The position numbers were made by a program, and so were the translations under genes. A model generated the notes under the pieces. That model saw only the letters and a list, made by a program, of their open reading frames with translations, was not told where the DNA came from and did not search any database. This document shows positions 11,287 through 20,441 of a stretch of DNA of 64,000 nt, piece by piece. Each line of letters starts with the position of its first letter. Positions within the stretch are counted from its first letter, which is position 1. Source of the stretch: Anthopleura xanthogrammica (taxonomy: Eukaryota; Cnidaria; Anthozoa; Actiniaria; Actiniidae); contig OZ025208.1 of NCBI GenBank assembly GCA_964019055.1, forward strand, positions 11,525,097 to 11,589,096. The letters are read 5' to 3'.

Positions 11287-12180
11287 CTTAGGTATGCAAG
11301 AAAGTGCTGAAATAACCTGTTGATCCAGTTTTTAAGGTGGCTCGATGGGATATAATGCCAAATTTTCATTTTCATAGAATTATTTTAAGACCTTCAAACA
11401 TGAGCTTGAAATGAGGACAATTCGGGGCCTGTAATTTTGGCTAGCGCTTGTATGATTCGAAAATTTCATCTTTCTTTTAAATCCTTGAATAGTTTTTTCC
11501 CTCATTGAATTGTTTGCGTCCGCATATTTGCAATTTGCCGAGAATATCCCATCGAGTCACCTTAAAACAGTTTTGGCGCCAACATCAAGCGAAGTACTTC
11601 AAAAATGGCTTCACACTTCAGTTTCAGGTTATTTCAGTGATTATGTTATCAAAAATCTGCACATCCTTTAGGTCTGAAACTGCTGAGATAACCTGTTCAG
11701 ATCTGGTTTCGGTTCAGTCATGTGACATGGCAGCTAAACGAATAACTAATCGCACAAAGCATTGTTGATCAAAGCCTGCGGTCCTTCACTCTTTGTTTTG
11801 ATAATCATTTCTCGTGTGGTTTTTAGATAATTCACAGAAGAAATATCACTCTGATTAAGAGTTTTAGACTTTTCTGACACTTAAAATGTATAGGATGCTT
11901 TTAGGTAGAAAAAAGTGCTTGAACGCAGGGCCGGCCATAAAAAAATCACAACGGACTGTGATTGGTTAGAAAATTTGATGCTGCTCAGCTGGTGAGCTGC
12001 ACGTGATTGGCTTTTCACTGCATTTAGTGATACGTGTCTTCCTTTTAGGTATGAAACTGCTGCAATGACATAACCTGTTGATCCTGTTTCGTGCAGGTTA
12101 TGCATGTGATATCTATTTTGATATATCAAAATACACTTCCTTTAGGTATGACACTGCTGATGTATGTGGTCACGTGACAA
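11287..12180 (+). promoter_or_regulatory. Repeated upstream module of the macin gene, four copies
   Basis: A module beginning CTTTAGGTATGAAACTGCTG recurs at 11287, 11664, 12041 and 12139; the first three copies also carry a variant of ATAACCTGTTGATCC. The last copy is followed by the palindrome GTCACGTGAC (E-box core CACGTG, about 12169-12178); another CACGTG lies near 12001. Spacing of the first three is about 377 bp. All lie upstream of the TATA box of the macin gene. A regulatory role is inference. Confidence 0.55.
11329..11570. mobile_element. MITE with TTAA-flanked inverted ends
   Basis: Terminal inverted repeats TTAAGGTGGCTCGATGGGAT (left) and its near-perfect complement (right, one mismatch). 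The ends include TTAA, as in piggyBac- or Kolobok-type target duplications. About 240 bp, with no coding capacity. It interrupts the sequence after the first upstream module copy. Confidence 0.8.
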
Positions 12181-12191
12181 TAAGCTCAATG

Positions 12192-12341
12192 TGATTGGCT
12201 ATTCACTGTACTGAAACCCTTCTATATAAGTGCAGACACGCAAAGTAAAGTCTCTTGTTGGATCGACAGCTTTGGAACCACGTCAAGCGTACTATCTTTT
12301 GCTCAGAAACTTTTCAATTCTCAGCCGCGTTTGCTAAAACG
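12192..12341 (+). promoter_or_regulatory. Core promoter and 5'UTR exon of the macin gene
   Basis: Inverted CCAAT box (GATTGGCT, 12192), TATA box TATATAAG (12223-12230), expected start near 12255, and an untranslated exon ending ACG before the donor GTGAGT at 12342. The matching acceptor (TTTCTATAG) ends at 13358, nine bases before the ATG. A second GATTGGC lies at 12005 beside a CACGTG. Confidence 0.7.
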
Positions 12342-13055
12342 GTGAGTTTATAGTATTTATCATTTTATAAAACCACAACAATTTTATATTTTATTATTTG
12401 TCTATATTATTATTCTATTGTTATATCGTTAAAGCATCGAGACCCTGTTTAGATGCTTCGAAATAAATTATTATTATTATTTGGAATTTGCAAATTCTAC
12501 GGTTGAAAACGATAACAAAATGCTTGAATACTTTTCCTTTGCTGAGAAAGCTTTTAAATGTGTTTAGTGCCCTTTCGCTGAGCTAGAGGTGTCTGTAATT
12601 CAATCCCCAATGTTATTATGCACTTGTTTTGAATTCTCTCTGATCAGACACATCCGCACCAACAACATTAGTGGGTGCACGTTTCTATTCCTATTTTATC
12701 GCGTTTTTAGAGTATCCGTAGAGTATTCCACTTGATCAGTTTCAAAGTAGAACACTTTAAAATTCCTTAACTAATTAAGTAAATCTCGGCTTCAAAGAGA
12801 GCAGAAAAAAAAAAGAAGATATAGCATATATCCGTGAAATTCTGCATGCGGAAATAATTTTGTCGCGTGCCGGAAGTGAAAGTGAGTTACGAAAGTGAAA
12901 TTGTTTGCAGTTTAGTTAATAAACATGCTTCGAGTGTTTCTTTCCGGCTTCTCCTGTTTTTTTGTTTTTTTTCCAGCGCAAACTGAAAATCAACTTATAA
13001 AATTCCAATGCGATCCGACATCGTAAAGCTTATTAAAATACGAGTTGGCTCGGAA

Positions 13056-13078
13056 GACTGAGCAATCATTGCTCAGTC
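13056..13078. other. Perfect 11-bp inverted repeat with one-base centre, in macin intron 1
   Basis: GACTGAGCAAT and its exact complement are separated by a single C. It could extrude as a cruciform or be the core of a degraded foldback element. Confidence 0.7.
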
Positions 13079-13102
13079 ACTCAAATAAATAAACTTATAT
13101 TT

Positions 13103-13183
13103 ATTGACCTTCGAGACGGCTTCCCCTTCATGCTCGACTTAGGATCACACTAACTATTAATTCAGTATTATATAGTAGTTATA
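13103..13183. repeat. Direct repeat flanking the macin coding exon, left copy
   Basis: An ~80-bp segment containing GGCTTCCCCTTCATGCTCGA and AACTATTAATTCAGTATTA. It recurs in the same orientation at 14299-14374, on the other side of the coding exon. Confidence 0.8.
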
Positions 13184-13367
13184 GGTTTAATAATACATGT
13201 ACAAAAAACGGAGCAACAGTTGGTTGTGACTTGTGACGTTGGCGTGGCAACAGACTTTGCCAAGTGATGTCACGCGTAACATCAAAAAGGGAAACTACGA
13301 TAGGTAAGGGCGCTGGTTGCCATTAGCTTATCTAATTTGATTTTTTTCATTTCTATAGGAGTGAGAA

Positions 13368-13679
13368 ATGGCGCCAGTCAAAAGTATCTCTGCGATCCTG
13401 ATGTTGAGTGTTGTTCTCTTGGTCTCCTTGCCAAACTCAGTAGAAGCTTGGCCGCAATGGATCGGAAACTGTTGGGCTACTTGGAGCCGTTGCACAAGAT
13501 GGAGTAGGGGAGGCACTGGAATCCTGTGGCAGTCGTGCAGTCAAAGGTGCCAATGCTTGGGGCATGCTGGTGGAAACTGCAAAATAACTCGTTCTAACTG
13601 CCCCTTTACCAACAAGGCATGGCAGTGTCAGTGTTATGGTCGCCGCAGTGGTCCCAAACCCAGCTGGTGTGGGTTTTAG
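13368..13679 (+). CDS. Macin-family antimicrobial peptide precursor
   Basis: 103 aa. Residues 1-27 form a signal peptide ending SVEA. The mature part (about 76 aa, basic) has ten cysteines in the order C, WSRC, C, RCQC, C, C, CQC, WC. The block WSRCTRWSRGGTGILWQSC is the hallmark of macins (hydramacin, theromacin, neuromacin), cysteine-stabilised alpha-beta peptides that aggregate and kill bacteria and in leeches also aid nerve repair. Ten cysteines matches theromacin-type members; hydramacin-1 is known for eight. The coding exon is entered from an acceptor at 13358, with a 5'UTR exon at about 12255-12341. The start is the first ATG after the acceptor. The AATAAA at 13799-13804 fits the 3' end. 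It is probably secreted from epithelial or gland cells. Confidence 0.9.
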   Translation: MAPVKSISAILMLSVVLLVSLPNSVEAWPQWIGNCWATWSRCTRWSRGGTGILWQSCSQRCQCLGHAGGNCKITRSNCPFTNKAWQCQCYGRRSGPKPSWCGF

Positions 13680-13798
13680 ATACCAAAGGTCTACCAAAGT
13701 GCGATTATTTCTGCTTGATCCCACGGACTATGAACTTGAAAACTGAATGAGATAGTTTAGTCAGTTTAATCACAACTTGTGCTCTAGATAAATAATTG

Positions 13799-13804
13799 AA
13801 TAAA
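13799..13804 (+). terminator. Poly(A) signal of the macin gene
   Basis: AATAAA 120 bp after the stop codon, followed by further AATAAA copies to about 13850. Confidence 0.6.
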
Positions 13805-13965
13805 TAAATTAATATGAAAAATTAAATAAATAAATATAAGAAATAGTCAACAAAGCTTTCACGTGCATATATGCCCTACGAGATGCCTCGTGAATTAAAA
13901 GCCCTTATAAAATGAATAAGAATGGCGTTTACTAATTCTTTGATATTTCTTTTCGTTGCCGAGAT

Positions 13966-14278
13966 CAGGGCCGTAGCTACGATGAGGCAAGCGAGGCATT
14001 TGCCTCGGTAAAATTTCAGATATTATTATTTGTTTAGTTTTCTTTAATTCTTAAAGAATGAAAACAAATTCTCTTCTTTTCCTTTGCCAGAATGTGCAAA
14101 ATTGACATAACTTTAATACAATGAATATGTCGCAAATGGCTCTCAAGACGCTGGAAATCCCATTTCCGAGGGTCTGAATTTCAAAAATTTTCGGGGAAGC
14201 ATGCCCCCAACCCCCTAGTTGCTCCCATCTACAGCAGTCGATTGCCTCGGTAAACATTTCAGTCTGGCTACAGCCCTG
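13966..14278. mobile_element. hAT-like MITE with GAGAT duplication
   Basis: Ends CAGGGCCGTAGC and its near complement (GGCTACAGCCCTG). Inner repeats TTGCCTCGGTAAA are inverted at the left and present at the right. GAGAT flanks both sides (13961-13965 and 14279-14283). A shorter relative lies at 40957-41108. hAT elements usually make 8-bp duplications; only 5 bp match here. Confidence 0.75.
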
Positions 14279-14298
14279 GAGATATTCATTATAGAAAT

Positions 14299-14374
14299 TC
14301 CTTCGCGATGGCTTCCCCTTCATGCTCGACGTAGGCTCACGCTAACTATTAATTCAGTATTACATAAGTAGTTA
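14299..14374. repeat. Direct repeat flanking the macin coding exon, right copy
   Basis: Same orientation as 13103-13183, about 85-90% similar by eye. Confidence 0.8.
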
Positions 14375-15374
14375 TTGCCGAATTTTAAGGGGAGGGGGTG
14401 GGGACATGCATTGTTTTTTTTCGGACGTAAGTCGCATGGATTACATTATTTCAGGCCGAGAAAAGAAAATTGAGTAATGATAATAATGGTTTGGCATTGG
14501 AACTGCACAACTACTGCTTGTGAGAACCACTGGCACACGAAAGGAATAACTTATTTCAATAATCCTGTGATTCCGAGCTCAGAGCTCCATTTTTCTATAA
14601 TTTCTTCAAGAATCTCCACCCCACCTTAATTTGTTTGTTTCTCTTCTCTTGTGTTTCGAACTCATTTTCTTTCAAAACAAGTATGTACAAATATTGCGGG
14701 ATTTCAAGCCGAGAGGGGCTGGGCCAAAGCTATTTTTTCTTCTATATACTTATACCTTACTCGGTTATACCAAGTGGGACACCCTAACTACTGTCCAGTC
14801 ATAAATGCTGGAATGAAAGCGCCTGGAAATATTAAATTTCTCCAAGGATTACTAATTTCTATGTTCTACGTAAACTATAATTTGACTCTCTAATTTTCAT
14901 AATTTATTACACAAGGCAATCGATCACAGAAATAATTCATTCATCCCGCATGGGTTTTGACCAAGTTAATGAGCTCCGAAACAAGTGCTCATTAAAATTC
15001 GCTTTCTGATCTACCTCAAAAACGAACGAAAAATCATCATAAAATTAAGATTCCTATTCCCTACCCCTAATAAATTTGAGGTTGCAATTTTAATTAAAAG
15101 ATTCTCCAATTTGAAAATTTTTATTTTTCCAAACTTGGTTGTGTAACATTTGATTGGCTTCAACGTCAATCACAGACATAATTTATTCATCCAATTTGCT
15201 AGGAGTTTTGAAGCTTTTTAAAATGAGCACAAAAACAAGTCTTCTAAAGCTTGCTTACTTTTTCTCAGAAACGAAACTACATCAGAAAATTGAAGAAGAC
15301 TATGGTTAAACATGTTACTGTATTCTAATGTTATGTGATCAAAATTGATATGGACCTTTTCCATATAGGGCATA
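14375..15374. other. No gene recognised
   Basis: AT-rich intergenic DNA. The segment 14641-14710 (TTCTCTTGTG..., CTCATTTTCTTTCAAAACAA) recurs at about 39961-40010, so it belongs to a dispersed repeat. Confidence 0.5.
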
Positions 15375-15590
15375 GTCTATACCTATTCAAACATTCTGGA
15401 AGACAGCAGAAGTACAAGAGATCAAGAGATAGAAGATGAGAAGTTAGGAAGAAATGATAGAAAAAATCTTCAGTAGTCAGTCACTAGCTTGTGCAGGGGC
15501 TCGGAAAAAAATCCAAGTCCACCTGACAGGAATTGAACCTGTGACTCTTTGTGATTGAAGATCACTTGCAAAAAGTAAATATCCTATATT
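15375..15590 (-). mobile_element. SINE with tRNA-like head
   Basis: On the minus strand a B-box-like GGTTCAATTCCTGTC (about 15525-15540) is followed by a GTCCACTTGGATT-like body and CCGAGCCCCTGCACAAGC. The head layout resembles the SINE at 6985-7172. Its far end is uncertain. Confidence 0.5.
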
Positions 15591-15615
15591 TTAAGGTTAT
15601 TCCTCATCACACAAT

Positions 15616-15634
15616 GCATTATGGGGAATGTAGT
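15616..15634 (-). promoter_or_regulatory. ZNF143/Staf-like motif
   Basis: The minus strand reads ACTACATTCCCCATAATGC, close to the vertebrate ZNF143 (SBS) consensus ACTACAATTCCCAGAATGC (three mismatches in 19). It lies about 95 bp beyond the RPS8 stop codon. Role unknown. Confidence 0.45.
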
Positions 15635-15728
15635 AAGAGGGTCTATAAGAGTTTCTAGCAAAATACAAGTATCAAACGCACAAGGATTTTCATTGGATCT
15701 TTAATGAGATTTGCAAAATTTGGATCAT

Positions 15729-18700
15729 TTACTTGGCCTTTTTGGCCTTGATCTTTCTTGAATAGAACTCCAGCTCTTTACCCTCTAGGATGTAACCATC
15801 ACAGCGGCCACTCTGACCAGGGCGAGAGGATACACAAGCTGAAATAAAAATGGGCGGAATTATGAGTTAATGGATATGAATAATAAGCAAATATGCAATA
15901 GTTTATCAGTATGGCAAAAAATCCAAAATTAAGTGAATACTTAAAATAATTCAATATGAAGTTGAGGCTAACACTGAGCAAAAGAGAATTCAATGAAAAA
16001 GCCAAAAGCGTGTTGTCAAAATTTTGAAATTTCATGGACCTTCATTGAAATATGTGAATACTTAAGATAATTCAATAATATGAAGTTGAGGCTAACCCTG
16101 AGCAAAAGAGAATTCAATGAAAAAGCATAAAACAGGTTTTCAAAATTTTGATGTCTAAGCACCCATTCCTCTTTGGTTGACAAGGGCTTTCGAAAATATT
16201 GAGAACCCTCAAAAAAGGCTTGACTTGAACTTGACTAGACAAGGTTTCTTAGACTACATGTACACTCTCCCATCCCTTGTAAGTCTACAGTATGTAGACT
16301 ATTTAGAAACATTTAATTACCTAGGAGACGTCCAGTGACAAACTGTTCATCAAGTGTTGATGCTATCTTGGCCTGAGCCTTTCTGTTTTCAATCTTGCGC
16401 TGACAGTGTTTAGATCTTTTCTTGGTAAGCGATTCAGATTCTTCAGTTTCTGAAGTTTGCTGCTTTGATGAATTCTTCTTACGGCCAAGAGGTACACTAT
16501 AGTGGGCTTCGTACCTTCAAGAAAATTTAGCTGCTTTTAAGTTCCTGGTCCCAGATCCTTGATTTTCTTAATGGCAGATTTTTTTGGTCAAAAATTTATG
16601 CTTGGTGCCTTTTATAGATGTAAACTGCACATAACTCAATTGATTTTCTAAAACTTTCTCTTCGCATGTTCTGATTATTATGGTTCATGTTTGTTTGTTT
16701 GTTTTTGCATATAACTTGTTAGGTTTTGCAGAGAGTGTAAAACTGGAGAACCCTGTGAATAACCCTTGAATCAAGGGAAAGAGCTAACAAGCAATTCTAC
16801 TCGCATAAGATTCTGAGTCCAGGAATCAAAACCAAGACCCTAGAGGCTCAAAGATAAGTGTTTTTACTCCCCCCTTGACTGATGGGCAATGGATGTGTGA
16901 GTGAGTGGAAAACTATATACATAACAAAAAAAAAAAAAAGAAGATAACTTAACCTTACCATTGTCTGAATGGAGTACTGTCAATCTGAACAATGCAGTGC
17001 TTCACAAGAGTCTTTGTTCTCACAAGCTCATTGTTGCTTGCATTGTATACAACATCAATAACACGGGCCTTTCTGGTTACACCTAAATTGACAATTTACA
17101 GTTAGCTTTCAAAACATAAGCAGTAGCAAATCACTAGTGCAAACCACCAGAATTCATTTGTGTGACAAGGTCTTCATAATAGCCTTCTGCGCCTATCAAT
17201 ATCAAATCCCAGGGTAGAAGATGGAGAGCAGTCAAAGCCTATGGAATTATTGAAATATTAATTTATACATCTGGAGTGACTGATTCATAGGTTCTCTCTC
17301 CCTCTCTCTTTTTAAGATTGTGACCATTTTAATTCCCAAGCCAAGTATATGAAAAAACTCCTACCCAAGCATAAGTCCTATATATGAAATTCTACTTTGT
17401 AGTCCACTAGTTTGTGGATTTTTAAAGTTTTGATGAAATTGTTTCCTTAGGAAAAATAATGAAGTACATACTGCTTTGGCAATCAGTGTAACTATGACAA
17501 AATGTAACAGTCACAAGAGTAGCATTATTGCTAATACAGCAAACTAGCTCTTCCAAAACAAGAAGTTCATCATCTTGCCATATGTACTGCATTTGAAAGT
17601 GAATTTAAATAACTTGCTTTAACATTAGCTAATGCAAAATGGCCCTGCTTTCATGTTGGGATTAAACTTGACAAAAACATAGATAGAGCACATGGAAATG
17701 CCAAGTTCAAGCTTGGAAACATCACTTATACAGGGCTCGAAATAGGAAACAATTATAGCCTGCCAGTCCAGTAAATTTTGCCTGCCTTTTTATTATTTTT
17801 ATTTTCGATTTGGCAGTTCACCGTAAATTTTGCCGCTATTTCAAGCCCTGTTATAGACCTTTTCTGAGATAAGGAAAATGTTACATTATGGTCTAGCTTT
17901 GGTACAAACATCTTTTGTTTATCATGCCTTATATTGTGTTGCTCGTACTAAAGCTATGCCATAATGCATCCTGTTTTTCAAATTCTGAAAATTTCTATGA
18001 TAGCAGAAGCAAATTAAGGACCTGGTGGCTGACAGTCTGACTTGATGTACTTACTTTCTGAACCCCAGGAATAGTTTCCTGTTTCAAGTCTCAAGGCACG
18101 GAACTTCTTGTTTCCACCCATGGTTCTGACAGGGTGAATACGCTTGGGACCAATCTGAAAGCAGTATGCGGATGTGTTTAATCAGAAAATATGATGCAGG
18201 TCAATCGTTGAAGGTTTCAACATACTAGACTTATTTAGATAAGATATTAGGAGATAGAAGTGAACTTTCAATAAGGTTTGGAATAAAATTTTAGGACTTT
18301 TTTTGAAATCTTAATTTGCACTCTGGTTCAGCTAAAACAGAACTTATCTGGAGAAAATGATGAACACCACAACTCCAAGGCAACCTAAATTTAGTTACAA
18401 CAGACCATGGGCTTTTTCTGAACTAAAGATTATTATGCACCCTCTTCATGCTCTTAGAAAAGATCTATGATCCTCCATTAGTTGGTGGAGAAGGGGAAGT
18501 AAAAACTTTATACCAGTACTGCTGGTTTTTAATCAGCTGATAAAAGTTTTTGAACCTCAATATCAGCTCCAAATGGTGACTGACCACCATGCTCTCACCC
18601 AGAAAGAAGTCTATTGAAAACTTGTAATTCAGCTGATGAATATTCCGCACGAGAGTCAAGTGAAACACAGCAATTTATGTCCAATATAATTTGACAATCA

Positions 18701-19814
18701 GATTTTTTGAAAACCTGGGCCCGGTTGTACGAAGGGTGGATAGCACTATCCGATGGATAAATCTTAACCAGTGGATAAATTTATTGGATAACAGCATCGC
18801 CTTATCCACTAGATAAGGATTTATCTATCGGATAGCGCTATCCACCCTTCGTACAACCGGGCCCTGTCATCTCAATTTTGTGATTTTTACACACATGAAA
18901 TTTAGTTTAGTATTCTTCATTTGCACATGTCATAGCTGCCATGTTGGAAGAATTTGACAAAAGATTTCTTTTTTTTTTATTTTGTTTCCTTGGGAATGAT
19001 TGCAAACCAAGAATTTCAACTAACCTTGGTGTTTGCAGGAGGTCTGCCTAATTCAAACTTCCTCTTTTTCCTGAGGGGTTTCATTTTGCCACCAGTCTGG
19101 CGGCGCTTATGCCAGGAGTCCCTTGAGATCCCTGTAAAGAAATATAAATGACATTTAGTGCATTGTATCCTAACAGTTTTCACTGTAAAAATAAAATGAT
19201 TTGCTTCTAGTATAGTACAATCAAGGTGGTATTTATCCAAGTGATAATAAGGTCTAATACAAGTGTTGATCATTTTGTAGGAAAAAGCAATGCATTCCAG
19301 AGCTCATGTAAAATTGTTTCGTCACTGCATACATTTGTTACAGGTTTATTTTATAATAACGGTTTCTCTGTTTTTCTAAAGAAACTTTATCCAACGGAAA
19401 AGGGTATTTTGTGTTCCATAATGAATCTCAAAAGTCAACACGTGAAAGACCTGAACACACGAAATATCAAAATAGAGTGACTTGCGGTATTACTTCCCAA
19501 TAAATATGATAAAAACCGATTAATTTAAGCTTCAATATTTGATAATCATGAGAACCTAATGGAAGTTATAAAGAGAAATAAGTTGGACAACGTTAAGACA
19601 AGGGATATCGATTATAGCGATCATTCCAAGACCACAACAGGGTAACTTCAGAACTATTTTAGAACTAATCCAAAGCAATTCAACCGAAATAAGTAGCTTA
19701 ATTGATAAATTAGACACTAAAGTCTTCATTTGCGTGCGAAAGACTCCTCGATGAGCAATTTTATTGAAAGATTTTTAAAGATTTCGATCGCTTCTTCTTA
19801 TTTTACTCACCCAT
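15729..19814 (-). CDS. RPS8: 40S ribosomal protein S8 (eS8)
   Basis: Six coding exons: 19814-19811 (ATG plus one base), 19131-19025, 18154-18055, 17082-16959, 16514-16321 and 15838-15729. All phases agree; total 212 aa, against 208 in human. It begins [17 protein letters not shown], continues [16 protein letters not shown], then [20 protein letters not shown], and ends [19 protein letters not shown]. It is a core small-subunit protein needed for pre-18S processing. An intron directly after the start codon is common in ribosomal protein genes. On the minus strand, upstream of the ATG, a pyrimidine stretch TTCTCTCTCTCTTCG (about 19831-19846) could be the 5'TOP start. A C/D snoRNA lies in intron 3. 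ATTAAA on the minus strand at about 15700 is the likely poly(A) signal. Confidence 0.98.
15930..16150. repeat. Two-copy tandem duplication in RPS8 intron 5
   Basis: About 90 bp (AATACTTAAAATAATTCAAT..., GAAGTTGAGGCTAAC...GAGCAAAAGAGAATTCAATG) is present at about 15940 and again at 16060 with few changes. Confidence 0.85.
16735..16835 (-). mobile_element. Decayed SINE fragment
   Basis: On the minus strand a degenerate GGTTTTGATTCCTGGACTC head is followed by a GGGTTCTCCAGTTTTAC-like body. It is the same family as 31700-31850, 33655-33800 and 45447-45560, with lower conservation. Confidence 0.4.
17477..17580 (-). ncRNA. C/D-box snoRNA in RPS8 intron 3, predicted 28S rRNA methylation guide
   Basis: On the minus strand the 5' end TGGCAAG is followed directly by C box ATGATGA (17573-17567). 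After about 80 nt comes D box CTGA (17486-17483), then TTGCCA, which pairs perfectly with the 5' TGGCAA as a terminal stem. One base upstream of the D box is GTCATAGTTAC, an exact 11-nt complement of GUAACUAUGAC, a near-universal segment of large-subunit rRNA. By the D+5 rule the methylated base would be the second A of GUAAC. Yeast snR13 and vertebrate U15 modify this neighbourhood, so it may be their orthologue; the rRNA sequence and that link are from memory. C' and D' boxes are not clear. Introns of ribosomal protein genes, including RPS8, commonly host snoRNAs. Confidence 0.85.
17730..17851. mobile_element. Short hAT-like MITE in RPS8 intron 3
   Basis: Ends ACAGGGCTCGAAATAG and the inverted CTATTTCAAGCCCTGT. 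TTATA flanks both sides. About 120 bp. Confidence 0.7.
17883..17975. repeat. Inverted repeat in RPS8 intron 3
   Basis: CATTATGGTCTAGCTTTGGTAC (about 17885-17906) is inverted at about 17947-17968 with minor changes; spacer about 40 bp. Confidence 0.65.
18521..18671. mobile_element. MITE of the 'GCTGGGTTTCA' family
   Basis: Shares interior blocks (CAGCTGATAAAAGTTTTTGA, TGACCACCAT, CAGCTGATGAAT) and ends (GCTGG..., TGAAACACAGC) with copies at 25150-25253, 31101-31233 and 50229-50408. Confidence 0.75.
18717..18864. mobile_element. Foldback MITE, 148 bp, nearly full-length palindrome
   Basis: The left arm reads GGTTGTACGAAGGGTGGATA then GCACTATCCGATGGATAAAT; the right arm is its complement with few mismatches. 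A second copy lies at 48950-49097. Confidence 0.9.
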
Positions 19815-20441
19815 TTTGGATTTGCTGGCGAAGAGAGAGAGAACGTGAAGGAGGAGGACTGGTAAGAACTCTCCCAAATGCATTATGGGGGACTAAATTT
19901 GCTTTCTATGGGGGTAGGGTACGTAGCTGATTGAAAAAAAGTTAGAATAAAAATGAAATCGTAAATTTTGCGTCTTTTGTAATTCAGATTTACAGCAAAA
20001 ATTCACTTTTTTATATTTATTATTTAATAATTAAATACATAGTGATTCCCAACATATACGTAAATGTTTAGCAAATGTTTTGTAAAGATTTAGAAGCTTT
20101 TTAAGAATTCTAAAATACGTTATAGTGTTTTTCCTTTTCTTCGCAAATTTTTAGGATATTATTAAACATTTTCAACCTTTTTCTTATATTATTTTTTTTA
20201 ATCTTTCATCTTGGTAGCCCCACTAGGGAGGCCATGGGAATTATTTGACATCCTACCCAGTCCTCTTCACGTGTGCACGGTCACCTTCCCGCCGTCTTTC
20301 GGTTTCCTCACTTCCTGGAAGACGACAAGACAGAAGTTTCCAAGAAGTAAAACTTCCTCCATTTTATCCATAAAAAAAAAAATAAGATGGACTAAACAGT
20401 TCAACTGCAGATAAACTGGGGGTGCTTTAGGGTTTATAAAA
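19815..20441. promoter_or_regulatory. Divergent promoter region between RPS8 and the TDRD7-like gene
   Basis: 627 bp between the two start codons. On the RPS8 side are the pyrimidine tract (about 19831-19846, minus) and AGTCCCCCATAATGC (19880-19894, minus), sharing the CCCATAATGC core of the ZNF143 motif. No TATA box is evident. The TDRD7 5'UTR probably begins after about 20215. Sharing of control elements is inferred from spacing. Confidence 0.6.

Noticed and set aside
11925..11945. hAT transposon end (CAGGGCCGGCC)
   Set aside because: Only one end is seen; no inverted partner found nearby.
13437..13724. Minus-strand frame over the macin exon
   Set aside because: Antisense shadow of the macin coding sequence.
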